DNA of 23,625 nucleotides from an uncultured Azohydromonas sp. (GCF_937926365.1 NZ_CALAOH010000196.1:1-23625), one strand, 5' to 3'. Numbered from the stretch's first letter, positions 1 through 8,187 are shown. Program-made: numbers and translations. Notes: generated by a model not told the origin, from the letters alone.

Positions 1-64
1 ACGCCAATGCATGCCACCGCCGGCGCACGCTCTTCCAGCAACTACAACTGTAGGGCTAAGCATG

Positions 65-89
65 AAAAAGGCCCGCCGACTGGCGGGCC
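65..89 (-). terminator. Rho-independent terminator of the DUF47-pit operon
   Basis: An 8-bp perfect GC stem (70-77 with 82-89, loop 78-81) is followed, reading leftward, by five T residues (A residues 65-69 on the plus strand). It lies about 30 bases past the stop of the phosphate permease gene, so it most likely ends that operon. The first 64 bases of the window hold nothing I can assign. Confidence 0.85.
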
Positions 90-119
90 CTTGCCTGGGA
101 TACGGCACCTGCCGCGGCT

Positions 120-1130
120 TCAGAACAGCAGTTCGCTGAACCAGTACGACAGCGCCGCCACCAGCGCTGCGGCCGGGATGGTCAGGATCCAGGCCCACAC
201 GATGTTGCCCGCCACGCCCCAGCGCACGGCCGAGGCGCGCTGCGTGGAGCCCACGCCGACGATGGCGCCGGTGATGGTGTGGGTGGTGGACACCGGCACG
301 CCCAGCGCGGTAGCGAAGAACAGCGTCATCGCCCCACCCGTCTCGGCGCAGAAGCCGCCCACGGGCTTGAGCTTGGTCAGGCGCTGGCCCATGGTCTGCA
401 CGATGCGCCAGCCACCGAACATGGTGCCCAGGCCGATGGCGAGGTAGCAGCTCCAGATCACCCAGTACGGCGGCATGCTGTCGCCGGCGTTGGCGTAGCC
501 CGAGCTGATCAGCAGCAGCCAGATGATGCCGATGGTCTTCTGCGCATCGTTGCCGCCGTGGCCCAGCGAGTACAGGCCCGCCGACGCCAGCTGCAGCCGG
601 CGGAACCAGTTGTCCACGCGCAATGGCGAGCTGCGCCTGCAGATCCAGGACACCGCCACCATCAGCAGCGAACCCAGCACGAAGCCCAGCACGGGCGACA
701 CGACGATGAACAGCACCGTCTTGAGCACGCCGCTCCACACCAGCGGCTCGGCGCCGGCCTTGGCCAGCGTGGCGCCCACGATGCCGCCGATGAGCGCGTG
801 CGAGGAGCTCGACGGGATGCCGTAAAGCCAGGTGATGACGTTCCAGACGATGGCACCCATGAGCGCGCCAAAGATGACGTGCAGGTCCACCACCGAGGGA
901 TCGACGATGCCCTTGCCCACGGTGGCAGCCACCTTGAGCTGGAACACCATGATCGCCACCACGTTGAAAAAGGCGGCGAACAGCACCGCCTGCTGCGGCT
1001 TGAGCACGCCTGTGGACACGACCGTGGCGATGGAGTTCGCCGCGTCGTGGAAGCCGTTCATGAAGTCGAAAGCGAGGGCCAGCACCACGAGCAGCGCCAC
1101 GACCCAGAAGCCGGTCTGGATAGGATCCAT
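120..1130 (-). CDS. pit: PiT-family inorganic phosphate transporter
   Basis: Integral inner-membrane permease of 336 residues that imports phosphate, in the family usually as a metal-phosphate complex driven by the proton gradient. The two inverted family repeats are visible: GFHDAANS near residues 26-33 and GHGGNDAQK near 190-198, both with the conserved Asp/Asn. Each is followed by a Ser/Thr-His element: PSSSSH near 106-111 and STTH near 281-284. Many hydrophobic helices span the chain. The length fits the short bacterial PiT type that lacks the long cytoplasmic loop of E. coli PitA. It starts 28 bases after the DUF47 gene, the common pairing for this family, so the two are almost certainly co-transcribed. 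No clear ribosome binding site is seen, but the ATG fits the conserved N-terminus. A sulfate or other anion substrate is possible within the family but less likely with a DUF47 partner. Confidence 0.93.
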   Translation of the reverse strand: MDPIQTGFWVVALLVVLALAFDFMNGFHDAANSIATVVSTGVLKPQQAVLFAAFFNVVAIMVFQLKVAATVGKGIVDPSVVDLHVIFGALMGAIVWNVITWLYGIPSSSSHALIGGIVGATLAKAGAEPLVWSGVLKTVLFIVVSPVLGFVLGSLLMVAVSWICRRSSPLRVDNWFRRLQLASAGLYSLGHGGNDAQKTIGIIWLLLISSGYANAGDSMPPYWVIWSCYLAIGLGTMFGGWRIVQTMGQRLTKLKPVGGFCAETGGAMTLFFATALGVPVSTTHTITGAIVGVGSTQRASAVRWGVAGNIVWAWILTIPAAALVAALSYWFSELLF

Positions 1131-1158
1131 GAATGAAAAAGCGACGCGCCGCGCGGCT

Positions 1159-1806
1159 TCAGGAGTTCTCGAGGACGATGCCCTCGATCAGGTTGGCCAC
1201 GTCCTCGCAGCGGTCGGAGATGGACTCGAGCTGCTCGTAGATGGCCTTGAGCTTGATGAGCTCGCGCACGTCGGGCTCCTGGCGGAAGAGCCTGGACATG
1301 GCGCTGCGCATCACGCGGTCGGCGTCGGATTCGAGCTTGTCGATCTCCTCGCAGGTCTTGATGGCGGCCTCGGCCACCGCCGGCACGTTGAGCTTGGGCA
1401 GCAGCGACACCGCGTGCTGCACGCGCTCGCAGCACTTGACGCTGAGCTCGGCCAGCGAGCGCAGCTCCTCCGTGACGGCATGCACGTCGTACAGCGCCAT
1501 GGTTTCGGCCGTGTCCTGCAGCAGGTCCAGCACGTCGTCCATGGCGTTGATCAGCGACAGGATCTGCTCGCGATCGATGGGGGTGATGAAGGTCTTGTGC
1601 AGCAGCCGGTTGACCTCGGCGGTGACCTTGTCGGCGTCGTGCTCGGCGGTGTCCACCGCGTCGGCATGGCGCTGGCGCATGGCAGGGTCGGCGTAGTGCT
1701 CGATCATCTGCATGAAAGCACGCGAGCCCTCGGCAATCTTCGCGCCGTGCTGATTGAACAGCTCGAAGAAATTGCCCTCTTTGGGCAGCAGCTTGGAAAA
1801 CAGCAT
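1159..1806 (-). CDS. DUF47 / PhoU-like phosphate transport regulator
   Basis: Cytoplasmic helical protein of 215 residues in the DUF47 (PhoU_div) family. These proteins accompany PiT permeases and are thought to modulate transport. The sequence is rich in long charged helices typical of a PhoU-like bundle, with acidic patches such as TAEHDADK and KLESDADR (the ExxxD-type motif that binds metal in PhoU-like proteins). The reading frame extends to 1869, but I place the start at 1806. The peptide from there, MLFSKLLPKEG, is the usual family N-terminus, and a GAGAGGA-like ribosome binding site lies a few bases upstream. It is the first gene of the DUF47-pit operon. Its biochemical action is unproven for the family. 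Confidence 0.9.
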   Translation of the reverse strand: MLFSKLLPKEGNFFELFNQHGAKIAEGSRAFMQMIEHYADPAMRQRHADAVDTAEHDADKVTAEVNRLLHKTFITPIDREQILSLINAMDDVLDLLQDTAETMALYDVHAVTEELRSLAELSVKCCERVQHAVSLLPKLNVPAVAEAAIKTCEEIDKLESDADRVMRSAMSRLFRQEPDVRELIKLKAIYEQLESISDRCEDVANLIEGIVLENS

Positions 1807-1898
1807 GTCGTCCTCTCGTCCGGCCGTGCGGCCGACGTGCCGGTGGCAAGCGCTGGAAAACGCCACCACGGCAGGGGTTCAGAGTTGGCAAACCCGGG

Positions 1899-1904
1899 AT
1901 TCTA
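1899..1904 (-). promoter_or_regulatory. Putative -10 box of the DUF47-pit operon
   Basis: TAGAAT on the minus strand in the context GTAGAATCCC, about 90 bases before the DUF47 start. The same TAnAATC context recurs upstream of other genes in this window. No good -35 element is visible at 16-18 bases, so this is a weak call. Confidence 0.35.
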
Positions 1905-2028
1905 CGGGGGGGTCGGCTACCGTCCGGGCTGCCGGCAGCTTCGAAAGTGGCGGCTCTGTGACATTCGCGAGACACCCGCGAGGCCTGCCCCAGAGCTCAA
2001 ACCGCCTCGGGCAGGCGGCGGGCCGGCC

Positions 2029-2538
2029 TCAGCGCCAGTCGCCGTTCAGGCGCACGATGGGCTGGTCGCGCACCATCTGCAGCAGCTGCGGCGGCGTCTC
2101 CTGGCGCCCGGGCCAGCACAGCGCCGGCGCTAGTTCGCTCAGCGGCGCCAGCACGAAGGCACGCTCGTGCGCGCGCGGATGCGGCAGGGTCAACACCGGG
2201 TCGTCCTGGCACAGGCCGCCGTAGAGCAGCAGGTCCAGGTCCAGCGTGCGCGGGGCGTTGCGGTAGGGGCGCTCGCGTCCGTGCTCAAGCTCGATAGCCT
2301 GCAACCGCCGCAGCAGTTCCAAGGGCGCCAGCGTGGTGTCGAGCGCCGCCACGGCGTTGAGGAAGTCCGGCCCCCGTGCATCCACCGGCGCACTGCGCCA
2401 CAGCGAGGACACGCCGGCGAGCCGGCTGTGGGGCACCGCCTCCAGGCTCCGCAGCGCCGCGCGCAACGTGGCACGCGCATCACCCAGGTTGGCGCCCAGG
2501 CCGACCCAGGCGCGCACGGGCACGGCGGGCGCGCTCAC
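2029..2538 (-). CDS. folK: 2-amino-4-hydroxy-6-hydroxymethyldihydropteridine diphosphokinase
   Basis: Cytosolic HPPK of 169 residues. It transfers diphosphate from ATP to 6-hydroxymethyl-7,8-dihydropterin, the step before dihydropteroate synthase in folate synthesis. The N-terminal VGLGANLGD (about residues 12-20), the pterin-side ERPYRNAPRTLDLDLLLYG stretch (about 89-107) with the metal-binding DLD triad, and the LPHPRAHERAFVLAPL signature (about 118-133) are all present. The frame is open far upstream, but I place the start at GTG 2536-2538, which overlaps the pcnB stop as GTGA. The resulting length matches the family. The overlap indicates translational coupling, making folK the last gene of hda–HAD–pcnB–folK. 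An 8-bp hairpin (1983-1990 with 2009-2016) lies just downstream but lacks a T-run. Confidence 0.93.
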   Translation of the reverse strand: MSAPAVPVRAWVGLGANLGDARATLRAALRSLEAVPHSRLAGVSSLWRSAPVDARGPDFLNAVAALDTTLAPLELLRRLQAIELEHGRERPYRNAPRTLDLDLLLYGGLCQDDPVLTLPHPRAHERAFVLAPLSELAPALCWPGRQETPPQLLQMVRDQPIVRLNGDWR

Positions 2539-4106
2539 AGCGAAGACGGTGGCTCCGGCACCACCGCATCGCTGCCGCCAGCGCCCGAGGGCTTGCGGCG
2601 ACGGCGGCGGCGCTTGCGCGCGGGCGCGTCGCCGGACTCGGATTCGGACTCGGCCGCCGGTGCGGCATCGGCCGTATCCGACGCCTGGCGCGCCGCCCCG
2701 CGCGCGGCACCACCGCCGCCACCACGCTTGCGCCGCTGCGGGTGCGCGGCCTCGCGCACCGCCTGCACCAGCGCCTCGCGCTCCTCGGCCGTGCCCAGGG
2801 CGAAGTCCTCCCACCACTCGGCCAGGTCGGCGTCGGCCTGGCCGACGTCGGCGCGCAAGCGCAGGAAGTCGTAGCCGGCACGGAAGCGCGGCTGCTCCAC
2901 CAGCGCGAAGGGCGCGTTGCCCGTGCGGCGGTCGAAGCGCGGCTGCATCAGCCAGATCTCGCGCATGTCCGCGGCGAGCTTGCCACGGCCGGAGATGTCG
3001 CCGATGCGCGCGTCGAACACCGCGTCGATGGCCTGCTGCAGCGCCGGCACCGGCGGCTCGCCAGCCTCGCGCATCTGCGCCCAGCGCGACTGCACGTCAT
3101 GCCACAGCATGCACGCCAGCATGAAGCTCGGCGCCACGGCGCGGCCTTCGGCCACGCGGCGGTCGGTGTCCTCCAGCGCCAGGCGGATGAAGCGCTCGCG
3201 CCCCTCGTCGGCATCGAACACCATCTGCAGCAGCGGGAAGACGCGGTGCATGCCCTGCTTGCGCAGTTCGTCCAGGCTGCGCAGCGCGTGGCCGGTCTGC
3301 AGCAGCTTGATCATTTCGTCGAACATGCGCGAGACGGGCACGTTCTCCAGCAGGTCGAGCATGCGCGCGATGGGCTCGCGCGTGCGGGCCTCGATCTCGA
3401 AGCCCAGCTTCGCGGCGAAGCGCACCACGCGGATCATGCGCACCGGGTCCTCGCGGTAGCGCAGCTCGGCGTTGCCGATGATGCGCAGCAGCCGCTTCTT
3501 CACGTCGCGCACGCCGCCGTGGTAGTCCACCACGATGCGCGTGGTGGGGTCGTAGTACAGGGCGTTGATGGTGAAGTCGCGCCGCGCCGCATCCTCGATC
3601 TGCGGCCCCCAGACGTTGTCGCGCAGCACGCGCCCGCTGGCATCCACCACGTGGCTCTTGCCCACGAGCTCGGTCTTGGAGGTCTTCTCGTTGCCCTCCA
3701 CCTGCTCCGCGGCGCTGGCGTCGAGGTAGGCGCGGAAGGTGGATACCTCCACCACCTCGTGGTCGCGGCCGCGCCCGAAGATGACGTGCACGATGCGGAA
3801 GCGCCGCCCGATGATGAAGGCGCGGCGGAACAGCGCCTTGACCTCCTCGGGCGTGGCGTTGGTGGCCACGTCGAAGTCCTTGGGCCGCAGGCCCACCAAC
3901 AGGTCGCGCACCGCGCCGCCGACGATGTAGGCCTCGAAGCCCGCTTCCTGCAGCGTGCGCACCACCTTGACGGCGCGGTCGTCGAGCAGCGAGGCGTCGA
4001 TGCCGTGCTCGGCCTCGGCCACCTCCACGCGCTCGCCCAGCGGAATGCGCAGCTTGGGCGCGGACTTGCCGCCGCCCAGCAGCCGGCCGATGAGGGTCTT
4101 GATCAT
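2535..4106 (-). CDS. pcnB: Poly(A) polymerase I
   Basis: Polynucleotide adenylyltransferase of 523 residues that adds 3' poly(A) tails to RNA, promoting decay and controlling plasmid-copy antisense RNAs. The nucleotidyltransferase signature is clear: GGAVRDLLVG (63-72) followed by KDFDVATNATPEE (76-88) with catalytic D77 and D79. Downstream come the ARRDFTINALYYD segment and the RYREDPVRMIRVVRFAAKLGF element of the class II CCA-adding/poly(A) polymerase fold. The C-terminus carries a QRRKRGGGG patch and a PARKRRRRRRKPSG basic tail, as in PcnB and not in tRNA CCA transferases, which supports the choice between the two. ATG 4104-4106 overlaps the HAD gene stop as ATGA. The low-complexity tail is longer than in the E. 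coli enzyme (about 465 residues). Confidence 0.93.
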   Translation of the reverse strand: MIKTLIGRLLGGGKSAPKLRIPLGERVEVAEAEHGIDASLLDDRAVKVVRTLQEAGFEAYIVGGAVRDLLVGLRPKDFDVATNATPEEVKALFRRAFIIGRRFRIVHVIFGRGRDHEVVEVSTFRAYLDASAAEQVEGNEKTSKTELVGKSHVVDASGRVLRDNVWGPQIEDAARRDFTINALYYDPTTRIVVDYHGGVRDVKKRLLRIIGNAELRYREDPVRMIRVVRFAAKLGFEIEARTREPIARMLDLLENVPVSRMFDEMIKLLQTGHALRSLDELRKQGMHRVFPLLQMVFDADEGRERFIRLALEDTDRRVAEGRAVAPSFMLACMLWHDVQSRWAQMREAGEPPVPALQQAIDAVFDARIGDISGRGKLAADMREIWLMQPRFDRRTGNAPFALVEQPRFRAGYDFLRLRADVGQADADLAEWWEDFALGTAEEREALVQAVREAAHPQRRKRGGGGGAARGAARQASDTADAAPAAESESESGDAPARKRRRRRRKPSGAGGSDAVVPEPPSSL

Positions 4107-4771
4107 GCGAAGAGCTTGAGGATGGGCCAGCCGCGCTCGCGGGCAATCGCCTCCAGCGCGGAACCCGGGTTGGTGGCCACCGGCGAATCGACCTGCTCCA
4201 GCAGCGGCAGGTCGTTGGTGGAATCGCTGTAGAAATGCACGCGGCTGAAGTCGGCCTGCTGGTGCCCCAGCGCCGCGAGCCACTGGCGCACGCGCTCGAT
4301 CTTGCCCTCGCGGTACGAAGGCACGCCGTCGATCGCGCCGGTGACGCGGCCCTGCGCGTCGCGCGCCAGGCGCAGCGCGATCAGGTGCGGCACGCCGAAG
4401 GCCGCCGCAATGGGCGCGGTGACGAACTCGTTGGTTGCGGTGACGACGGCGCACAGGTGCCCGGCGTCCAGGTGCTTGCGCACCAGCGCCAGCGCCTGCG
4501 GCTGCATCTGCGGCCGGATCACCTCCTGCATGAAGCGCTCGCGCGCGGCCAGCGCCTCGGCCTCGGGGCGGGCGCGCCAGGCGGAGGTGGCGAAGTCGAT
4601 GTACGCGGGCAGGTCCAGGCGCCCGGCCTGGTAGTCGGCGAAGAAGCCGTCGTTGCGCGCGCGCCAGGCGTCGCCGTCCACCCAGCCGAGCCGGACCATG
4701 AATTCGCCGAAGGCGTGGTCCGAGTCGCCGGGCAGCAGCGTGCCGTCAAGGTCAAAAAGAGCCAGTTCCAT
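4103..4771 (-). CDS. HAD superfamily (subclass IB, SerB-like) phosphatase
   Basis: Soluble phosphatase-type protein of 222 residues. HAD motif I is FDLDGT with nucleophile D7 and acid/base D9, motif II is T111 in VVTATN, motif III is K157, and motif IV is SDSTNDLPLL with D183 and D187. A helical cap lies between motifs I and II, as in the phosphoserine phosphatase-like IB group. All catalytic residues are intact, so it should be active. The substrate cannot be read from sequence; phosphoserine, histidinol phosphate and small sugar phosphates are all known in this group. It sits 35 bases after hda and overlaps pcnB by four bases, so it is co-transcribed, but this does not reveal its role. Confidence 0.87.
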   Translation of the reverse strand: MELALFDLDGTLLPGDSDHAFGEFMVRLGWVDGDAWRARNDGFFADYQAGRLDLPAYIDFATSAWRARPEAEALAARERFMQEVIRPQMQPQALALVRKHLDAGHLCAVVTATNEFVTAPIAAAFGVPHLIALRLARDAQGRVTGAIDGVPSYREGKIERVRQWLAALGHQQADFSRVHFYSDSTNDLPLLEQVDSPVATNPGSALEAIARERGWPILKLFA

Positions 4772-4806
4772 GGGTCAATGCTTGTTCTTTGTACGGTGCC
4801 GCACCC

Positions 4807-5484
4807 TCAGGCGCCTTCTTCGGCCAGCATGCGGCGCAGCAGCGGCACCGTCACTGCGCGGCGCTGGGCCAGCGCGAAGCCGTCGAGGCGGTCGAGCAGC
4901 CCCATGAGGTGCTTGAGGTCGCGGTCGAAGTGGTTGAGCAGGTAGTCCATCACGTCGTCGGAGAGCTCGATGCCGCGGCGCTGTGCCTCGTGCTGCAGCG
5001 TGGCGCGGGCCTCGCGCTCGGTCAGCGGCTGCAGCGCGAACACGTCGCCCCAGCCCAGCCGCGTGCGCAGGTCCTCCCGCACGGGCAGGTCCACCGGCGG
5101 CACCCGGCCCGCCGCGGCCACCTGCACCTGGAAGGTCGCGGCATCGATGAAGGCGGCGAACGCCGCCTGCTGGTGCAGCTCGTCGAGCCGGTCGCAGTCG
5201 TCCATGACGATCAGTGACCAGCCCTCGTCCACCTCCCAGGGCACCGGATCGGCGGCGTTGAACCAGCCCACGCGCTCGCCGGCGAGCTGGCGCTCGTGCA
5301 CCAGCGCCTGCAGCAGATGCGTCTTGCCACTGCCCTCCGGCCCCCAGAGATACAGCGGCGCGAGCGCGCCCGAGGCCCGGCCGAGCCGGCGCAGGTGCTG
5401 CACGGCGGCCGCGTTGGCGCCGGGCACGAAGCCATCGAAGCTCGGCACCCGCTCGAAGGCGATCGGCAAGGGAATCTGTTTCAT
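4807..5484 (-). CDS. hda: DnaA regulatory inactivator Hda
   Basis: AAA+ protein of 225 residues related to the DnaA ATPase domain. With the DNA-loaded sliding clamp it stimulates ATP hydrolysis by DnaA and so limits re-initiation of replication. The N-terminus MKQIPLPIAF contains a clamp-binding QxxLP-type motif (Q3-I8). Walker A is GPEGSGKT (48-55) and Walker B is IVMDDCD (92-98). The C-terminal DLKHLMGLLDRLD segment matches the DnaA-like sensor 2/lid region, and there is no DNA-binding domain IV. The frame is open to 5778, but the extra residues are Arg-rich noise, and the clamp motif must be N-terminal, which fixes ATG 5482-5484. First gene of the hda–HAD–pcnB–folK group, with a roughly 150-base leader. 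Confidence 0.92.
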   Translation of the reverse strand: MKQIPLPIAFERVPSFDGFVPGANAAAVQHLRRLGRASGALAPLYLWGPEGSGKTHLLQALVHERQLAGERVGWFNAADPVPWEVDEGWSLIVMDDCDRLDELHQQAAFAAFIDAATFQVQVAAAGRVPPVDLPVREDLRTRLGWGDVFALQPLTEREARATLQHEAQRRGIELSDDVMDYLLNHFDRDLKHLMGLLDRLDGFALAQRRAVTVPLLRRMLAEEGA

Positions 5485-5567
5485 CCGGGTTGGGGTCCGG
5501 CCGGCGTACCCCGGCCGCTCGCCGGTGCGACCGGCGGAAAACCGGTTCCACCGGCCATGAGAGCCGG
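5485..5567 (-). repeat. CCGG-rich, roughly 10-bp-phased segment in the hda leader
   Basis: The tetramer CCGG occurs nine times, starting at 5485, 5497, 5501, 5511, 5522, 5531, 5542, 5551 and 5564. Six of these run 9-11 bases apart. Included are a 6-bp inverted repeat with a 3-base loop (5521-5535) and the palindrome AACCGGTT (5540-5547). The segment ends directly at the hda start codon and would be transcribed if the -10 at 5640-5645 is used. Its function is unknown. Confidence 0.5.
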
Positions 5568-5639
5568 CGCGGTCGGCGGCAGGCGCGGCATCGCCAGTGA
5601 GTGCACTGGCACGGCCGGCCGCTGGCGGACTGCGGCGCG

Positions 5640-5645
5640 ATTGTA
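5640..5645 (-). promoter_or_regulatory. Putative -10 box for the hda operon
   Basis: TACAAT on the minus strand in the context CCTACAATCGCG, about 155 bases upstream of hda and past the stop of the SirB1-like gene. No convincing -35 element is seen. The same CTACAATC string precedes the Mn riboswitch and rhlE. Confidence 0.4.
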
Positions 5646-5713
5646 GGCGGCCCTGCCGGACGCCCTGCAGGAGCGGGAATGGCACGCGCGGCCCGCGACG
5701 CGCCGCGCGGCGC

Positions 5714-6592
5714 TCAGTGCAGCCGCGGCTGGCCGTGGCGGCGCAGCTCCTCCAGCCGCTCGGTGAGCGCCGGCGCATCAGCTGCCTGCGGGCGCTGGCG
5801 CAGGTACTGCGCCAGGTCCTGCGCCGCGGCGGCGTACTGGCCCAGCTCGGCCTGGCACAGGCCGCGATCGCGCCGCTCCTCCCAGTCCTGCGGCAGCAGG
5901 ATCACCAGGCGCTGCTCCACCGCCAGCAGCCGCACCCAGTCGCCGGCGCTGCGGTGGATCTCCTTGAGGTTGCGCAGCAGCCGCGCCAGGATCTCGCGCG
6001 GCGGCGAGGCCTGCAGGAACAGCTCCAGCGGCGCTTCGAAGTCGCCCACCAGCCCCTGCTGGCGCCGGTAGGGCTGCAGCCGCTCGTCAAGCTGTTCGCG
6101 CGACAGCGACCGCCCGTTGAACGGGTCCAGCACCACCTCGCCCTGCGGCATGTGCAGCTTGACCAGGAAATGCCCGGGAAAGGAGACGCCGCGCGCGTGC
6201 AGTCCGATGTGGCTGGCCAGCTCGATGTAGAGCAGCGCCAGCGTGATGGGAATGCCGCGGCGCGTGACCAGCACCTGGTGCAGGTAGCTGTTGGCGGGGT
6301 CGTAGTAGTCGTTGACGTTGCCCGCGAGGCCCAGCTCCTGGAAGAAGTAGCGGTTGAGGCTGCGCAGCTTGAACATCGGCGCGGCGTCGGCCGGCAGCCG
6401 CCGGCGCAGCCGCTCGCCCAGCGCGTCCACCTCGTGCAGCACGCCCTGGGTGTCGAGCTGCGGATAGTCGTCCTGCGCGACGCTCACCGCCGCCTCGAAG
6501 GTGGAAATGCTCGTGTCCTCGGCCACCAGCGCCGCGAAGTACTCCAGCGCCGTCGGAGGCTGGAAATGCCGGGAATGCAGGCCACCGCTCAT
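5714..6592 (-). CDS. SirB1-like transglutaminase-fold / TPR protein
   Basis: Cytosolic protein of 292 residues in the SirB1 (COG2912, Transglut_core2 plus TPR) family. Residues 1-165 form the transglutaminase-like part: SYLHQVLVTRRGIPITLALLY (about 102-122), then FPGHFLVKL with H141 and VLDPFNG with D156, the His and Asp of a papain-like triad. The position that would hold the catalytic Cys reads RRGIPIT, with no Cys, as I recall for this family, so it is likely not a hydrolase. Residues about 180-292 look like TPR helices. The start at 6592 is the only one that gives a family-like N-terminus; the longer open frame is a shadow of murJ. It begins 23 bases after murJ, so the two are probably co-transcribed. 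The family's cellular role is unclear. Confidence 0.85.
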   Translation of the reverse strand: MSGGLHSRHFQPPTALEYFAALVAEDTSISTFEAAVSVAQDDYPQLDTQGVLHEVDALGERLRRRLPADAAPMFKLRSLNRYFFQELGLAGNVNDYYDPANSYLHQVLVTRRGIPITLALLYIELASHIGLHARGVSFPGHFLVKLHMPQGEVVLDPFNGRSLSREQLDERLQPYRRQQGLVGDFEAPLELFLQASPPREILARLLRNLKEIHRSAGDWVRLLAVEQRLVILLPQDWEERRDRGLCQAELGQYAAAAQDLAQYLRQRPQAADAPALTERLEELRRHGQPRLH

Positions 6593-6615
6593 GCGGACCA
6601 GTGTAGCCCTGGCGT

Positions 6616-8187
6616 TCAGGCCCGGCGCAGCAACTGCTTCGGCTTCAGGCCGGCCAGCAACAGCGTGCCGAAGTACACCAGCGCCGCCCCGGTGAGCGAG
6701 GCCGCCATCCAGCCAATGCGCACCAGCTCGGGCATGTGCGCCCAGTCCAGGTGGTCGTTGAGCCAGGACAGCCCCGCGCCCATCGCCGCGCTGGCAGCCA
6801 CCAGCTGCATGAGGTAGCGGATCCAGCCCGGCCCGGGGCGCCAGCTGCCGCGGCGCCACAGCAGGAACAGCAGCGTGCCGGCGTTGACCAGCGCGCCGAG
6901 GCTGGTGGAGAGCGCCAGCCCGGCGATGCCCAGCCCTGCGCCGAACACGAACACGAGGTTGAACAGCTGCGTGAGGATCAGCACGCCCACCGCCACGCGC
7001 ACCGGCGTGCGCGTGTCCTGGCGCGCGTAGTAGCCCGGCGCCAGGATGCGGATCGACACGATGCCCATGAGCCCCACGCCGTAGCCCACCACCGCCAGCG
7101 CCGCGCCACGCACGTTGGCCGGGTCGGCGGCGAAGGCGCCGCGCTGGTAGAGCGTGGCCACGAGCGGCTCGGCGAAGACCAGCAGCGCCATCGCGCAAGG
7201 CAGCGCCACCAGCAGCAGTTGGCGCAGGCCCCACTCCAGCAGGCCGGAGTAGGCCATCTCGTCCTTGCGCGCATGCGCGGCCGAGAGCTGCGGCGTGAGC
7301 ACCACCCCCAGTGCCACGCCCAGCAGCGCGGTAGGGAACTCCATCAGCCGGTCGGCATAGGTCAGCAGCGAAACCGCGCCGGCGCCGAGCTGGCTGGCGA
7401 TCTGGGTATTGATGAGCTGCGAGATCTGCGCCACCGACACGCCCAGCAGCGCCGGCGCCATCTTGCGCAGCACATGGTGCACGCCCTCGTGCGCCCAGGC
7501 CTCGCGCAGCCGCCGCCACGTCAGTCCGAAACGCGGCCAGACCCCGATGCGCCGCAGCGCCGGCACCTGCACCGCCAGCTGCAGCACGCCGCCAACCATC
7601 ACACCCGCGGCCAGCGCGTAGATGGGCTCGATGTCCCAGCGCCTGAACAGCGGCACGCCCAGCATCAGCGCAACGATCCAGGCCAGGTTCAGCAGCACCG
7701 GCGTGGCCGCGGGCACGACGAAGCGGCGCCACGTGTTGAGGATGCCCGCGGCCAGCGCCACCAGCGACATGCACAGGATGTAAGGGAACATCCAGCGCGT
7801 CATCACCACCGCCTCGTCGTAGCCACCGGTTTCGCGCAGGCCCTCGCCCATCAGCCACACCAGCAGTGGCGCGCCCACCACCCCGACGATGCAGATCAGC
7901 ACCAGCGTCCACAGCAGCACGGTGGCCACGGCGTCGATCAGCCGCCGCGTCGCCTCGTCGCCGTCACGCTCGTGCGAGGCCGCCAGCAACGGCACGAAGG
8001 CCTGCGAGAACGCGCCCTCGCCCACCAGGCGGCGCAGCAGGTTGGGAATGCGGAAGGCGACATTGAAGGCGTCGGTCAGCGCGTTGGCGCCGAAGACCGA
8101 GGCCTGGAGCAGATCGCGCACCAGCCCGGTGATGCGCGAGGCGAGCGTGAGCAGGGAGACGGTGGACGCGGCCTTGAGCAGGTTCAT
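6616..8187 (-). CDS. murJ: Lipid II flippase MurJ
   Basis: Inner-membrane protein of 523 residues in the MOP/MVF superfamily that moves the peptidoglycan precursor lipid II to the periplasmic face. The MurJ N-terminus is evident: ASRITGLVRDLLQASVFGANALTDAFNVAFRIPNLLRRLVGEGAFSQ in overlapping order, with the essential Arg residues near 18 and 24 and the GEGAFSQ element near 57-63. About fourteen hydrophobic segments follow, which is the full family length. It is divergent from rpsT across 178 bases, a neighbourhood common in Gram-negative bacteria. A perfect TATAAT lies about 80 bases upstream. The next gene (SirB1-like) starts 23 bases after its stop. Confidence 0.95.
   Translation of the reverse strand: MNLLKAASTVSLLTLASRITGLVRDLLQASVFGANALTDAFNVAFRIPNLLRRLVGEGAFSQAFVPLLAASHERDGDEATRRLIDAVATVLLWTLVLICIVGVVGAPLLVWLMGEGLRETGGYDEAVVMTRWMFPYILCMSLVALAAGILNTWRRFVVPAATPVLLNLAWIVALMLGVPLFRRWDIEPIYALAAGVMVGGVLQLAVQVPALRRIGVWPRFGLTWRRLREAWAHEGVHHVLRKMAPALLGVSVAQISQLINTQIASQLGAGAVSLLTYADRLMEFPTALLGVALGVVLTPQLSAAHARKDEMAYSGLLEWGLRQLLLVALPCAMALLVFAEPLVATLYQRGAFAADPANVRGAALAVVGYGVGLMGIVSIRILAPGYYARQDTRTPVRVAVGVLILTQLFNLVFVFGAGLGIAGLALSTSLGALVNAGTLLFLLWRRGSWRPGPGWIRYLMQLVAASAAMGAGLSWLNDHLDWAHMPELVRIGWMAASLTGAALVYFGTLLLAGLKPKQLLRRA

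Noticed and set aside
50..90. Possible small RNA or CRISPR-like inverted repeats at the left edge
   Set aside because: The repeat is a single stem with a T-run placed after pit, which a terminator explains fully; no array is present.
5485..5778. N-terminal extension of hda to 5778
   Set aside because: The added residues are Arg/Pro-rich noise, and the clamp-binding motif would no longer be N-terminal. The region looks like a leader with a -10 and CCGG repeats.
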